Source: Roseovarius litoreus (GTDB lineage Bacteria; Pseudomonadota; Alphaproteobacteria; Rhodobacterales; Rhodobacteraceae). From it: 64,000 nucleotides of DNA. The notes under the pieces were generated by a model. It made no database searches and was not told the origin of the DNA. It worked only from the letters and a program-made list of their open reading frames with translations. Shown piece by piece: positions 1 through 8,319 of the stretch (its first letter is position 1; each line of letters starts with the position of its first letter). The translations under genes and the position numbers were made by a program. The stretch spans positions 1 to 64,000 of the forward strand of contig NZ_FRCB01000011.1 of NCBI RefSeq assembly GCF_900142765.1, given 5' to 3'.

Positions 1-145
1 GCGCATCAAGCGGTTTCGGGCGCAGGAAGGCCGCGAACCCAACCCTCATTCGGCCGATCCGTTGGAGAAGCGCCTTGCGGAAGCCCATGCCTATATCAAA
101 ACCAAAAAAGCCGAACGCCAGCGGGCGACTCATTCGGGAGCCTGA
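1..145 (+). CDS. 3' end of a truncated gene, possibly helicase-associated
   Basis: The window begins inside a plus-strand gene; the last 47 codons are visible in frame from base 2 to a TGA at 143-145. The tail is rich in Arg, Lys and Ala and contains FRAQEGREPN followed by LEKRLAEAHAYI. This resembles a stretch near the N-terminus of the next protein (VFYESNGRIPDD, then a similar acidic/leucine helix), so the two may share a small accessory domain. The next gene starts 5 bases later, so they are probably co-transcribed. From memory, this GIY-YIG family often sits beside a DEAD/DEAH helicase, but no helicase motif is visible here and the identity is a guess. Confidence 0.5.
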   Translation, partial: RIKRFRAQEGREPNPHSADPLEKRLAEAHAYIKTKKAERQRATHSGA

Positions 146-150
146 GACAT

Positions 151-1416
151 ATGCCGCGCTACCGATCTCTCGATGAAATCTTCGACGAGCCGGATGAATT
201 TGGGCTGCTCGAGATCAAGGAGCGGAACCGCGGCGAGGCGGCAACGCCGGATGCTCGAAACGCCGAGATCGTCTCGCAGGTGAATGTATTTTACGAGTCG
301 AATGGCCGAATTCCGGACGACAACAGCTTAGACCTTGAGGAAATGAAGCTCGGGACGATCTGGCGATCGATCCGGACCAGTCCAACGGCTGCGATGATGG
401 AGGCTGATCGGAATCGGCTTCTTGGACATGGCCATCCAGTGACACGGACCGCAACCATTGCCGATGCAGAGGCTCTGCCTATGCCTGAGCCCGATTGGCG
501 CGAAGACGTTGCCGACGAGGAAGTACCGACAAGTCTTGACGACATCTTCGGCGATGATGACTTGGACGTGCACGACGCGGTTCTGAACATACGAAATGTG
601 ACGCCAGCGTCAGAGCGCCAGTTGCCTGACCACCGGGCCGACATGTTCCCGTGTCCGGATTTCGAACACTTCGAAGGCGGCTTTGCCGAGATGCAGTCGA
701 AGCTCGAGTCCGGAGATCGAAAGGTTCTCCCGGTTCAGGACAATGTAGAGATCACGGTCTACGAAGGCGATTTCTTCATCCATCGTGGTCTTCTGGTCTA
801 TGTCGCCGAAAAAACGGAACTGTCGCGCAGAAGCGGCAAACCAGATCACCGTTTGCGGATCATCTTCTCCAATGGCATGGAGAATGATCCTCTGTCGTCG
901 TCATTTCGCAAAGCGCTCGCAGCAGATAAGACCGCACGGATTGTCGAAAGGGCTGGGTTTGGCCGGCTCGATCCAGAATGGGATCAGGATAGCATGGCGG
1001 TCACCGGCACAGTGTATGTGGCGCGAAGCCTGTCCAGAGTCCCGGAAATCGCAGAAGTATCAAAGATCCTGCACAAGGTCGGTGTGACCAGTCAGGATGT
1101 CCGGCGGCGCATCGCTGATGCGAAAAACGACCCAACTTTCCTGCTCGCGCCTGTCGAAATTGTCGCCACCTATGAGTTACACAATCTGGAACGCATGAAG
1201 GTCGAGGATCTTTTGCATCGCTTTTTTGATGTCGCGCGGCCGCAGGGTCTTGTGATCACCGACCGGTTCGGCAAGGCGGTCCATCCTCGAGAATGGTTCT
1301 ACGTGCTTCCTGAGCATGTGAGCCAAGCCGTTCAGCTCATTCAAGAACGCAGGTTGCATGAGTACAGGTACGACAGTCAACGCCAGTTGATCGTCAAGGT
1401 GGAGCCGGGCAATTAG
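151..1416 (+). CDS. GIY-YIG (T5orf172/MUG113-like) nuclease-domain protein
   Basis: A 421-residue protein. The C-terminal part (about residues 280-400) fits the T5orf172/MUG113 branch of the GIY-YIG superfamily: a strand GTVYVARSLS, then HKVGVTSQDVRRRI, where the Arg-containing helix is the usual catalytic element, then a VEDLLHRFF helix and an EWFYV strand. The N-terminal half is acidic (DEIFDEPDEFG, DDIFGDDDLD) and holds a short module, NVFYESNGRIPDD, that recurs in the tail of the upstream gene. The start is ATG right after the upstream stop. Such proteins are predicted DNA nucleases that partner helicases; a role in defence or DNA repair is inference. Base composition is somewhat poorer in GC than in the T4SS genes that follow. 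Confidence 0.65.
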   Translation: MPRYRSLDEIFDEPDEFGLLEIKERNRGEAATPDARNAEIVSQVNVFYESNGRIPDDNSLDLEEMKLGTIWRSIRTSPTAAMMEADRNRLLGHGHPVTRTATIADAEALPMPEPDWREDVADEEVPTSLDDIFGDDDLDVHDAVLNIRNVTPASERQLPDHRADMFPCPDFEHFEGGFAEMQSKLESGDRKVLPVQDNVEITVYEGDFFIHRGLLVYVAEKTELSRRSGKPDHRLRIIFSNGMENDPLSSSFRKALAADKTARIVERAGFGRLDPEWDQDSMAVTGTVYVARSLSRVPEIAEVSKILHKVGVTSQDVRRRIADAKNDPTFLLAPVEIVATYELHNLERMKVEDLLHRFFDVARPQGLVITDRFGKAVHPREWFYVLPEHVSQAVQLIQERRLHEYRYDSQRQLIVKVEPGN

Positions 1417-1469
1417 ACGTGCTTCTCTATTGAAACAGGTTCGTTCGGAGTAGGGCGCGTGATCCGAGC

Positions 1470-2867
1470 TCAGAAGAAGGTGACCTCCCGCAGGCCTTGA
1501 AACGCGCCTTCTTTGAACGCGCCAGCTTTATGCAGCCGCGGGAAATCTGGAAGCCTGTCTACCTCGACTAACGGAAGCAAAATGTCAGCGCTGAACCATG
1601 GCATTTTTGCGGACCTACTTTCGTCATACATCTTCGAAAGTGCCCTGCCGACCGCATAAGCGCCGGCCAAGTCAATTTTGGAAACGCGTGTCCGATTTAT
1701 AGGAAGCAGGCTCCCAGTTGTCGATTTACCACCGACATTGAAATAGATCAGGTCATGGCCCCACCCGAGGCGTATGATATGTGTCCGGTCGGACCGTTGG
1801 ATTGAAACTCTCGGAAATAGGTCCCTGACCCAAACCTTATGTTCATCGCACCAGTCGAGGGCTTCCTTCAACATCGCTACGCTGCCTAGGTCTTTCTTCC
1901 AGATCGGACATGAGTGCTGAAACCCGGCGAATTTGACCCGCTTCTCACTTCTGATGTCGTTAGCAACGAAATCGCCTTCGCGTGTGACCTTTGGAGACCA
2001 CATTTGCTCTTCGAGCGCGGCTGCGTCCTCCAAACCTATGTGCATGTCATCAATCGCAACTTTGGTATTCGCAGAAATGGCTCTGTGTCGTGCTTCAAGC
2101 AGTGTGATGGGCGGTAACGGTTTCCTCAGGTGTTGGTCGAGGATCGAAGGCCCATTGGGTCGAACGATATCGTCAGGAACATCCACTGGCCTGTCTGTTT
2201 TCACGTCGTGGTCGACCAGCCAACGGTACGGTGCGCCAAGGTCCATAGGATCATCATTCATGAGCGAAAGATGTGGCAGCCCCTTTTTCAGGAACGCCAT
2301 GATTTCCCGCGTATCCTGACGTTCCGCGCCCATGAGCCGCCCTTGAAAGGTTTGCCGATCTGAATTGCTTTGGCGGGCTTTCAGTGCGTTTTCTATGCGC
2401 TCACGTTCGATATCGCTCAGCTGGCGTCGTAGATACGCGATAGAAACATCGACGTCACCGTAGTCGTCTCGCTCCTCAAGCGCGCTGCCGAATAGCTTCA
2501 AGGTGATGCGCTGCAGGCGATCGGAATCGCCGTTGATGACCTTGGCCCGGGCGAGAAGTTCAGAAATGATGGTCTGAACCTTATCGCGCCCGATACGCTT
2601 TCGCTTGGGTTCCAGTGCGAGGCGAGTCCCATTCGGCGTTAGCTGCCAATAAAACAAACTGTCAAAGATGTCGGCAGGCTCCAAGTACCCAGCCTCGGCC
2701 ATCTGGCGCAAGATGAGGTCAGCATGATGGGCATCGCAATCCAGGGTCCGTATTGCCTCTTCAAGCCCGACAGATCTTCCATTGATTGCTGAGCGCAGGA
2801 CTGCTTGGACCAGCTCCAATGGTACCGTTTTTACTGGCGAATGCTTATGGGACCCTCGCTCATTCAT
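1470..2867 (-). CDS. winged-helix / nucleotidyltransferase-like protein, unknown role
   Basis: A 465-residue protein with no confident family. Residues 15-85 look like a winged-helix DNA-binding domain (ADLILRQMAEAGYLEP, then LFYWQLTPNGTRLAL). Residues 124-145 read KLFGSALEERDDYGDVDVSI, which matches the GS-x9-DxD signature of MNT/DNA polymerase beta-type nucleotidyltransferases (GS at 127-128, DVD at 138-140). The C-terminal 300 residues are unrecognised. It lies 30 bases upstream of virB6 in reading direction but on the far side of the operon's end, so it may be the last gene of the T4SS transcript's neighbourhood or an independent insertion. GC content is visibly lower than in virB genes. 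The enzyme could modify RNA, protein or nucleotides, as in some toxin or defence systems; this is inference. Confidence 0.55.
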   Translation of the reverse strand: MNERGSHKHSPVKTVPLELVQAVLRSAINGRSVGLEEAIRTLDCDAHHADLILRQMAEAGYLEPADIFDSLFYWQLTPNGTRLALEPKRKRIGRDKVQTIISELLARAKVINGDSDRLQRITLKLFGSALEERDDYGDVDVSIAYLRRQLSDIERERIENALKARQSNSDRQTFQGRLMGAERQDTREIMAFLKKGLPHLSLMNDDPMDLGAPYRWLVDHDVKTDRPVDVPDDIVRPNGPSILDQHLRKPLPPITLLEARHRAISANTKVAIDDMHIGLEDAAALEEQMWSPKVTREGDFVANDIRSEKRVKFAGFQHSCPIWKKDLGSVAMLKEALDWCDEHKVWVRDLFPRVSIQRSDRTHIIRLGWGHDLIYFNVGGKSTTGSLLPINRTRVSKIDLAGAYAVGRALSKMYDESRSAKMPWFSADILLPLVEVDRLPDFPRLHKAGAFKEGAFQGLREVTFF

Positions 2868-2897
2868 TGTTCAACGGCGTCGCAGAAAAAAACCTCA

Positions 2898-3974
2898 TCA
2901 ACGCCTCCCCAACCTTCCCAAACGAGCCAGCTGCGCCATCATTTGCGATCCGGTTCCGGTGGATGGACTGCCCCCTGCAGGTGTCACATTTGCCATTCCC
3001 GGCCGTTGCGGCATTTGTTGGGCCCCAAAGAACTGCCGTGCTCTGAGTGCTGCATATTCGGCTCCACTGGCACCACCAACAAGATACCGATTGTAAGCCT
3101 GCTGATTGCCCATCGCAGCGCGCGCAAAGCTGTAGCTTCCTGCCAAGCCCCCAGACAGCGCTGGCATCATAATGTTCCCTGAGATCGCGCGAACGATGAA
3201 CGGCGTGGCGATGATGAAGCCCTTGGCCATGAGGACCATCATGAAGAAGGGGATGAGCGCGCCTATATTTGAGGCCCCTTCCGGGTCGCCGAGTTCACCA
3301 ATGAGGGCGGATGATACACCTGTGATTGTTGCGAATACGCCAGCCACGACGATTGGGTAGAGCGCAAAGGAGACCAGTGCTGACAGCCAGCGCGCGAAGT
3401 AATCCTTGGTCACTTCGAAAAGGGAGAGGAAGATCATCACGGGTGCGATGCCAATGAGCAGCGCGATCATCAAACGCGACGCGACCAAGATAAATGCAGC
3501 GAGCCCTCCCAAGATCGACAACATCAACACGCCAACAATGTCGAGCATCGCGCCGGCCATCCAGTTGAGCTCAGACCCGGCCGCGTTAAGGTATTCTCCA
3601 AGCTCGGCGATGAGCCGGTCAAATTCTTCTGCAAATGTCCCCGATGGACCTGGAACGCCACCACCGACGGAGGCGACCAGCGCGCCCGCAATACTGTCGA
3701 TCCCCGCGAGGATTGCGGACGAGAATGCGTTAAACTGCACCCAATTGGTTGCAAATATCCCGATGAGACCAATCTTGACCGCAAGCCAGAATGCCGTTCG
3801 CCCGTCCATCGCTTTGTACTGATAGATCATGTTCAGGAAAACGAGGATCACCACCAGCGTTGTTCCAAGAACGAGAAGCGTTCCCACCGTGGCAGCAACA
3901 GACCCGAACTGTGTCTCGGCGGCGGTGTTGAGATAGCCTTGGGAGGTTTCAACGAAGTAGGTGACGACACTCAT
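2898..3974 (-). CDS. virB6: VirB6, inner-membrane channel protein of the T4SS
   Basis: A 358-residue polytopic membrane protein of the TrbL/VirB6 family, which forms part of the inner-membrane platform for substrate transfer. Several hydrophobic segments are visible: about residues 28-50 (TVGTLLVLGTTLVVILVFL), 60-80, 140-175 (LDIVGVLMLSILGGLAAFIL) and 185-240, with a Gly/Ala/Gln-rich cytoplasmic tail (GQQMPQRPGMAN-type). The length is typical for VirB6. It is the last canonical vir gene of the minus-strand operon; the gene ahead of it (3987-4397) is 12 bases away. Confidence 0.9.
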   Translation of the reverse strand: MSVVTYFVETSQGYLNTAAETQFGSVAATVGTLLVLGTTLVVILVFLNMIYQYKAMDGRTAFWLAVKIGLIGIFATNWVQFNAFSSAILAGIDSIAGALVASVGGGVPGPSGTFAEEFDRLIAELGEYLNAAGSELNWMAGAMLDIVGVLMLSILGGLAAFILVASRLMIALLIGIAPVMIFLSLFEVTKDYFARWLSALVSFALYPIVVAGVFATITGVSSALIGELGDPEGASNIGALIPFFMMVLMAKGFIIATPFIVRAISGNIMMPALSGGLAGSYSFARAAMGNQQAYNRYLVGGASGAEYAALRARQFFGAQQMPQRPGMANVTPAGGSPSTGTGSQMMAQLARLGRLGRR

Positions 3975-3986
3975 CGCGGGGCTGCC

Positions 3987-4397
3987 TTACCAATTACCTA
4001 CGGCGTCGCAGATGGCCTTGGCGGCAGTTCGGGCGGCATTGGCGCGGCGGTTGTAGACGTCCGAGGCTTCGAGCATCTCCCATCGTTCGGCACTGGCATA
4101 GTGATCGCGGAAGGTGGCCTCGGCCTCGTCCCAGGCTGGAAAGCGGATTTCGCAGTCACAACGGCGGGTCTCGACGACCCGCTCGAGGTTCTGGGCGCGG
4201 TAGATATCCTGGACCAACACGCGCTGATAGGCTTGGCGCAGGGGGATCGCCTGCATCCAGACGGGCTCGGCGGGCCGGTCCGGACAGACGTCAAAGCTGC
4301 GATCGAGGGTTGGCACTAGGTTGCGCTCGGCAACGGCGAAGGCAGGCGTCAGGCTTAGGGCCAGCGCGGCCAAGGTGAGGTGCTGCGCCTGCCTCAT
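3987..4397 (-). CDS. small periplasmic protein in the T4SS operon
   Basis: A 136-residue protein with a clear Sec signal peptide (hydrophobic LTLAALALSLTPAFAVA, cleavage expected after AVA). The mature part has three or four cysteines, including CDC in RRCDCEIRFPAWDE and one near each end, and is largely helical. The ATG overlaps the stop of the next upstream gene (4394-4588) by four bases, which shows it is translated with the vir genes. I do not recognise the family; location between virB11 and virB6 suggests a periplasmic T4SS accessory or a plasmid-specific analogue of an entry-exclusion or stabilising protein, but this is inference. Confidence 0.7.
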   Translation of the reverse strand: MRQAQHLTLAALALSLTPAFAVAERNLVPTLDRSFDVCPDRPAEPVWMQAIPLRQAYQRVLVQDIYRAQNLERVVETRRCDCEIRFPAWDEAEATFRDHYASAERWEMLEASDVYNRRANAARTAAKAICDAVGNW

Positions 4398-4588
4398 GCC
4401 GTGGCTCCAGCAGGTGTGGTTTCGCGCTTCAGGAAAACGGTGTGCCCGATATTGGCGAATTCCGAGGAGCTGATCGACACGACTTCCCAGCCTTCCGCAC
4501 CTTTGGCATTCAGGCTGGCCTGCATGTCGGAAAGGCTGGTTTTGCGGGTCATTGGAAAGCTGAGGATGTCATATTCAAAGGTCTTCAT
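4394..4588 (-). CDS. DUF4177-like small protein in T4SS operon
   Basis: A 64-residue cytoplasmic protein. The core NAKGAEGWEVVSI is the hallmark of small DUF4177-type proteins, with a beta strand on each side (FEYDILSFPM and GHTVFLKRE). The start codon overlaps the virB11 stop by four bases and its own stop overlaps the next start by four bases, so it is locked into the operon. Function is unknown in the family. Confidence 0.75.
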   Translation of the reverse strand: MKTFEYDILSFPMTRKTSLSDMQASLNAKGAEGWEVVSISSSEFANIGHTVFLKRETTPAGATA

Positions 4589-5571
4589 TGGGAAGCTCCG
4601 ATCTCTGTTGCGCCGGGGAGGTAGAATTCGGTGATGCCGCGTTTGCCGTCGTGGCGACCGGCCTGGATGATCACGTCAATGGAGTTCTCGATGTACTGGA
4701 TCATGTCGGCATAGGTCATTGGGATCTCGGTCTTGAGCGCGGCGATGGCGAGACGCTGTACGGCAAGTTGCGGGGTTTCGGCATGCAGCGTGGTCATGGA
4801 TCCGCCATGGCCGGTGTTGATCGCCTCGAGGAAGGTCATGGCTTCCTTTCCGCGCACCTCGCCCAGAATGATCCGGTCGGGGCGCATGCGCAGCGTGGCA
4901 GTGAGCAGCACATCGGCGGTCTGAAACTCCGCATCGCGATTGGCGATCAGGGTCACAGCATTCGGCTGGGTCGGTAGAAGCTCGGCGGCTTCCTCGATGG
5001 TGACAATGCGTTCCTCTGATGGCACGTGAGACAGGATCTTCCGCGCGGCGACGGTCTTGCCGGTGGAGGTGCCGCCCGAGACGATCATGTTGAGCTTATT
5101 GTCGACGCAGAAGGCCAGGGCATCGTCGATGACACCAGACGCCACGACCTCGCGCAGTTCGCGGGTTTTCTCGAGACGGAGTTCTTCGAGTTTGCGCTCT
5201 TTGCCATAGAGGAAATCAAGCGCGATCCCATCGAGCGGCAGGCTCGAGAAGAACCGCAGGCTGATCGACATGGCAGAGAGCACGGCAGGCGGGGTGATGA
5301 CTTGGGCCCGGATCGGTCGCCCCTTGTAGGTGATCGAGACCGAGACGATGGGGCGGTCCTTGCTCATTGTTGTGTTGGCGGAAGAGGCGATCTGGTTGCC
5401 GAGGTCCTTCACTTCTGTTGCGGTCAACGCCTGATCCAGCTTCCGCATGAAGTGATCGCCCTGGAATTCTCCCCAGCAGCTGCCATCGGGATTGATGCAG
5501 ATCTCGATGACATCGTCGCGGGCGGCGGCGTCGATCCGGTCGAGCGAGGTCTGGAGATAGCTCAGCGACAT
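4585..5571 (-). CDS. virB11: VirB11, hexameric traffic ATPase of the T4SS
   Basis: A 328-residue secretion ATPase that powers pilus assembly and substrate transfer at the cytoplasmic face. The Walker A motif GGTSTGKT is at residues 166-173. Further on are the Asp box TIEEAAEL, the Walker B region RIILGEVRGKEAM and the His box GHGGSMTTLHAE, all in the order and spacing of the VirB11/PulE family. The N-terminal domain (residues 1-130) carries the RFFSSLPLDG stretch. The start is ATG, 4 bases after the virB10 stop; the end overlaps the DUF4177-like gene. Confidence 0.95.
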   Translation of the reverse strand: MSLSYLQTSLDRIDAAARDDVIEICINPDGSCWGEFQGDHFMRKLDQALTATEVKDLGNQIASSANTTMSKDRPIVSVSITYKGRPIRAQVITPPAVLSAMSISLRFFSSLPLDGIALDFLYGKERKLEELRLEKTRELREVVASGVIDDALAFCVDNKLNMIVSGGTSTGKTVAARKILSHVPSEERIVTIEEAAELLPTQPNAVTLIANRDAEFQTADVLLTATLRMRPDRIILGEVRGKEAMTFLEAINTGHGGSMTTLHAETPQLAVQRLAIAALKTEIPMTYADMIQYIENSIDVIIQAGRHDGKRGITEFYLPGATEIGASQ

Positions 5572-5575
5572 GGGC

Positions 5576-6955
5576 TCAGAATATCTCCAGATCGCGGTCG
5601 ACCATCACCGTGACGCGGGCGCCCTGGTCGACATAAATGACGGGACCGATGGAGAGGTAGTCTCCGATCACAGAGTCCGTGGCATCGGCAAGATCGTCGC
5701 CCACGTCTTCGAGCACGTCCGCCGTGGTCTCGTCCTGAACATTTGCTGCAGCGGCGCTTGGCGCGGCGGAGATCAGCGAAATCAGCGCCGCCGAGCCGAA
5801 GCGCTCATCGAAGCGGGTATCGACAAAGCCGGTGACACCTGAGCGGCCCAGTTCATCTCCCCCGAAGGAGCTGATCTGGATGGTTTGATTGTCGGGCAGG
5901 ATGATCCGGTCCCAGGCGATGGTGACCCGGCGCTGCGCGATATCGACGCCGGAGCGATAACGCCCGATAAGACGGGACCCGCGCGGGATCAGGAGGCGCG
6001 CGCCATCGAAACTGAACACGTCTTCGGAAACAACGGCCCGGGTCTGGCCGGGCAGGGAGCTGTCGAGCGCGGTTTCCATGACGGCCTGGATCATGGTGCC
6101 CTGGATGATCGTGTTGGAGGGATTGGCGATGACTTCTGCCTGTGTCACCGAAGTGGGCAGCGCGCCGTTCAGAACGAAATCCGTCACTTCGCCAAAGGTC
6201 CGCTCGGTCAGAGCCGTCTCATTTGCGCCAGAGGTGCCGCCAAAGGCGATGGTGGGCGAGGTGATGCGGCGTTCCTGAAACGCGCGCTCCTCAGCAGCGC
6301 GGCGTTCAAGTTCCGCGAGCCGTCGTGCTTCTTCCTCGCGGCGCAGCCGTTCTTCTTCCCGCGCGCGCAACTCGTCCTCGGTGGGCCCGGTGGGTGCGGG
6401 AAGTGGGCGGTTGGCCTCGAGCTGCGCAAGTTCGAGGTCCATGCGGAGTTGCTCCATCTCGCGATCGCGCGCCGTTAGCTCATCGCGAAACTGCTGCTGC
6501 GCGGCTTCCGATGCGGCTTGCAGGGCGGCGATTTGGGCTGTCAGCGCATCGATCGCTTCTGCGGCAACCGTGTCTTCCTCGACGACCGGCTCGGGCGCAT
6601 TGCGCAACTCTTCGATCTGGGCCTGAAGAGCTGCGAGTTGCGCCAGAAGCTCGGCATTTGGTTCGACCGGTTCCGGCGCGACCAGAACCACCTCGGGCTC
6701 GGGCGGGGGCAAGGTCTCGATGGCGCCGAACCCGTCGCCTTCGTTCTGGAACACGTCCGGCGTGGCCGTGGGAAGGGCTTCCTCTTCCTCGGGTTGGGAC
6801 ATGAGATAGAGCAACGCACCGCCCGCGCCGATCACGAGGACGACGACCAAAGCGAGCAGCGGTGAGCGCCGTGGGGCAGGGGGCGAACCAGCGCCCTTGC
6901 CTTGTTCTAGAGCAGCGAGGCGTTTCTCGAGGTCTGCGTTTCCAGTATCGCTCAT
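5576..6955 (-). CDS. virB10: VirB10, T4SS core-complex scaffold spanning both membranes
   Basis: 459 residues when started at the ATG that overlaps the virB9 stop (ATGA at 6952-6955); an in-frame start 66 bases upstream would lie inside virB9 and is unlikely. Order: short cytosolic N-terminus, one transmembrane helix (LLALVVVLVIGAGGALLYLM), a Pro/Glu-rich periplasmic stretch, a long Ala/Glu/Arg-rich coiled coil, then the conserved C-terminal TrbI/VirB10 domain with LIPRGSRLIGRYRSG and WDRIILPDNQTI. The C-terminus ends in a beta strand typical for the outer-membrane core complex. Confidence 0.93.
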   Translation of the reverse strand: MSDTGNADLEKRLAALEQGKGAGSPPAPRRSPLLALVVVLVIGAGGALLYLMSQPEEEEALPTATPDVFQNEGDGFGAIETLPPPEPEVVLVAPEPVEPNAELLAQLAALQAQIEELRNAPEPVVEEDTVAAEAIDALTAQIAALQAASEAAQQQFRDELTARDREMEQLRMDLELAQLEANRPLPAPTGPTEDELRAREEERLRREEEARRLAELERRAAEERAFQERRITSPTIAFGGTSGANETALTERTFGEVTDFVLNGALPTSVTQAEVIANPSNTIIQGTMIQAVMETALDSSLPGQTRAVVSEDVFSFDGARLLIPRGSRLIGRYRSGVDIAQRRVTIAWDRIILPDNQTIQISSFGGDELGRSGVTGFVDTRFDERFGSAALISLISAAPSAAAANVQDETTADVLEDVGDDLADATDSVIGDYLSIGPVIYVDQGARVTVMVDRDLEIF

Positions 6956-7653
6956 GATCCCATCCCCGCAGGCGGTGTGGCCTCGATACAGACCACCTCG
7001 TCCCCGATCCGCAGCACCCATTGCCTGTTCACCCCGGAGACCCGGATCACGCCGTCCTCGGTGGCTTGCGTGTTGACCGTCCGCTCGCGGCCATTCGCGT
7101 AGCGAAAGATTGCGGGGACGGGCGCGTTCCGCGGGAATTCGAAATACGTGAAGGTCCCGTCATCCCAGACGCGGGTCGGGGTGAACTCGGTACGTGCGCT
7201 GGCACCGTAGTTGTAGTTTGGCGCGTGGGCCGCGATGGCACGCGTGGGCCGTACATTGTCTTCGGGATAGCGGAACTGCACCACGTAGAAGGTCGGGCTG
7301 CGGGTCTCCTGGACGTTGAAGTAGTAGCTGCGGCGGTTGGTATAGACGGTCACGTTGGTATGGACGCCGCGTGCAACGGGCTTGATCGCGAAGGCCTGCC
7401 CGCCCGGCACGCCGTCGATCTCGAAGCCCTCCGTGTCGCCCGCTATGATCGAGCGGATGCTTTCGCCCTCGCCGAACTCGATGGTGGTCACATGGGTGAG
7501 CGACACGCTGAGGCGGTAGACCTGACCTTCTTGATATGTTGCCAGCCGCACCCGATTGTCATTGGGCCCGCCACGCGGGATGGCTTCGGCGAAAGCAAGG
7601 CCGGGCAACAGGGCAATCAGCAATATGAAAAGTCGAGCAGGGAACAAATTCAA
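6952..7653 (-). CDS. virB9: VirB9, outer-membrane core-complex protein of the T4SS
   Basis: A 233-residue exported protein with an N-terminal signal peptide (LFILLIALLPGLAFAEA). The mature part shows the VirB9/CagX pattern: an N-terminal beta domain (VRLATYQEGQVYRLSVSLTH, EFGEGESI) and a C-terminal beta-sandwich ending WDDGTFTYFEFPRNAPVPAI and WVLRIGDEVVCIE. It forms the outer-membrane ring with VirB7 and VirB10. The start overlaps the virB8 stop by four bases (7650-7653). Confidence 0.93.
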   Translation of the reverse strand: MNLFPARLFILLIALLPGLAFAEAIPRGGPNDNRVRLATYQEGQVYRLSVSLTHVTTIEFGEGESIRSIIAGDTEGFEIDGVPGGQAFAIKPVARGVHTNVTVYTNRRSYYFNVQETRSPTFYVVQFRYPEDNVRPTRAIAAHAPNYNYGASARTEFTPTRVWDDGTFTYFEFPRNAPVPAIFRYANGRERTVNTQATEDGVIRVSGVNRQWVLRIGDEVVCIEATPPAGMGS

Positions 7654-8303
7654 TTCTCCAATCTGTCGGAGCGGACGGAATATTCGAGGACCGTGAAGCC
7701 GAAGGGGTTGGTCCAGACCTCATCGATGGAGCGGCGGGTCTCGGGGCGGAACTCGAAGAGAAGCGTGGCAGTGAAGAGGCCTGTCTGAACGCCATTGATA
7801 GACGTCAGGCGCTTGCGCAGGCGGACCGTGGCGCGGTTGGTGCCGATCCGGTTGATGCTGAGGATTTCCACGTCGAGCCGGGCATTGGGGCCATAGACGG
7901 TCGGCGGGTAATTCTCGTTGGCGCTGTTCCAGATTTGGCGCAGCCCGCTCTCGGCGGCCCCGTCCGAGCGGCGCAGAACGCTGCGTATGCGCAGATCGTT
8001 GTCCAGCTGGTTATAGACCTCCCGATCGGTCACATAGCGGAAGACCTCCGCCTCGATAATCGCCTGGTTGGCCGTGACAGACGTCGCGCCCACCGAGGCC
8101 TCGGGCAGGGCAAAGCCGGTAGCGGGATCATAGGGGACAACGACGGGCGGGGGGTCGACATCGAGGATTGTGACAGCCGCGGCGCTCAGGCAGCCGATGA
8201 CGCCGAAGACAAGGCCTATCAGGCCAAGGCGCTGCCAGAGCCGTTCGCGGCGCAGCGCACCATAGACCAGCTCTTCTTCGATGATTTCCTGTTCACTCGC
8301 CAC
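7650..8303 (-). CDS. virB8: VirB8, inner-membrane assembly factor of the T4SS
   Basis: A 217-residue bitopic protein: short acidic cytoplasmic N-terminus, one transmembrane helix at about residues 25-47 (LGLIGLVFGVIGCLSAAAV), and a periplasmic NTF2-like domain with the family features VTDREVYNQLDNDLRIRSVL and LTSINGVQTGLFTATLLFEF. Size and topology are typical of VirB8. It is separated from virB5 by 16 bases and overlaps virB9. Confidence 0.92.
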   Translation of the reverse strand: MASEQEIIEEELVYGALRRERLWQRLGLIGLVFGVIGCLSAAAVTILDVDPPPVVVPYDPATGFALPEASVGATSVTANQAIIEAEVFRYVTDREVYNQLDNDLRIRSVLRRSDGAAESGLRQIWNSANENYPPTVYGPNARLDVEILSINRIGTNRATVRLRKRLTSINGVQTGLFTATLLFEFRPETRRSIDEVWTNPFGFTVLEYSVRSDRLEN

Positions 8304-8319
8304 CTGTCACAACCCTTGA

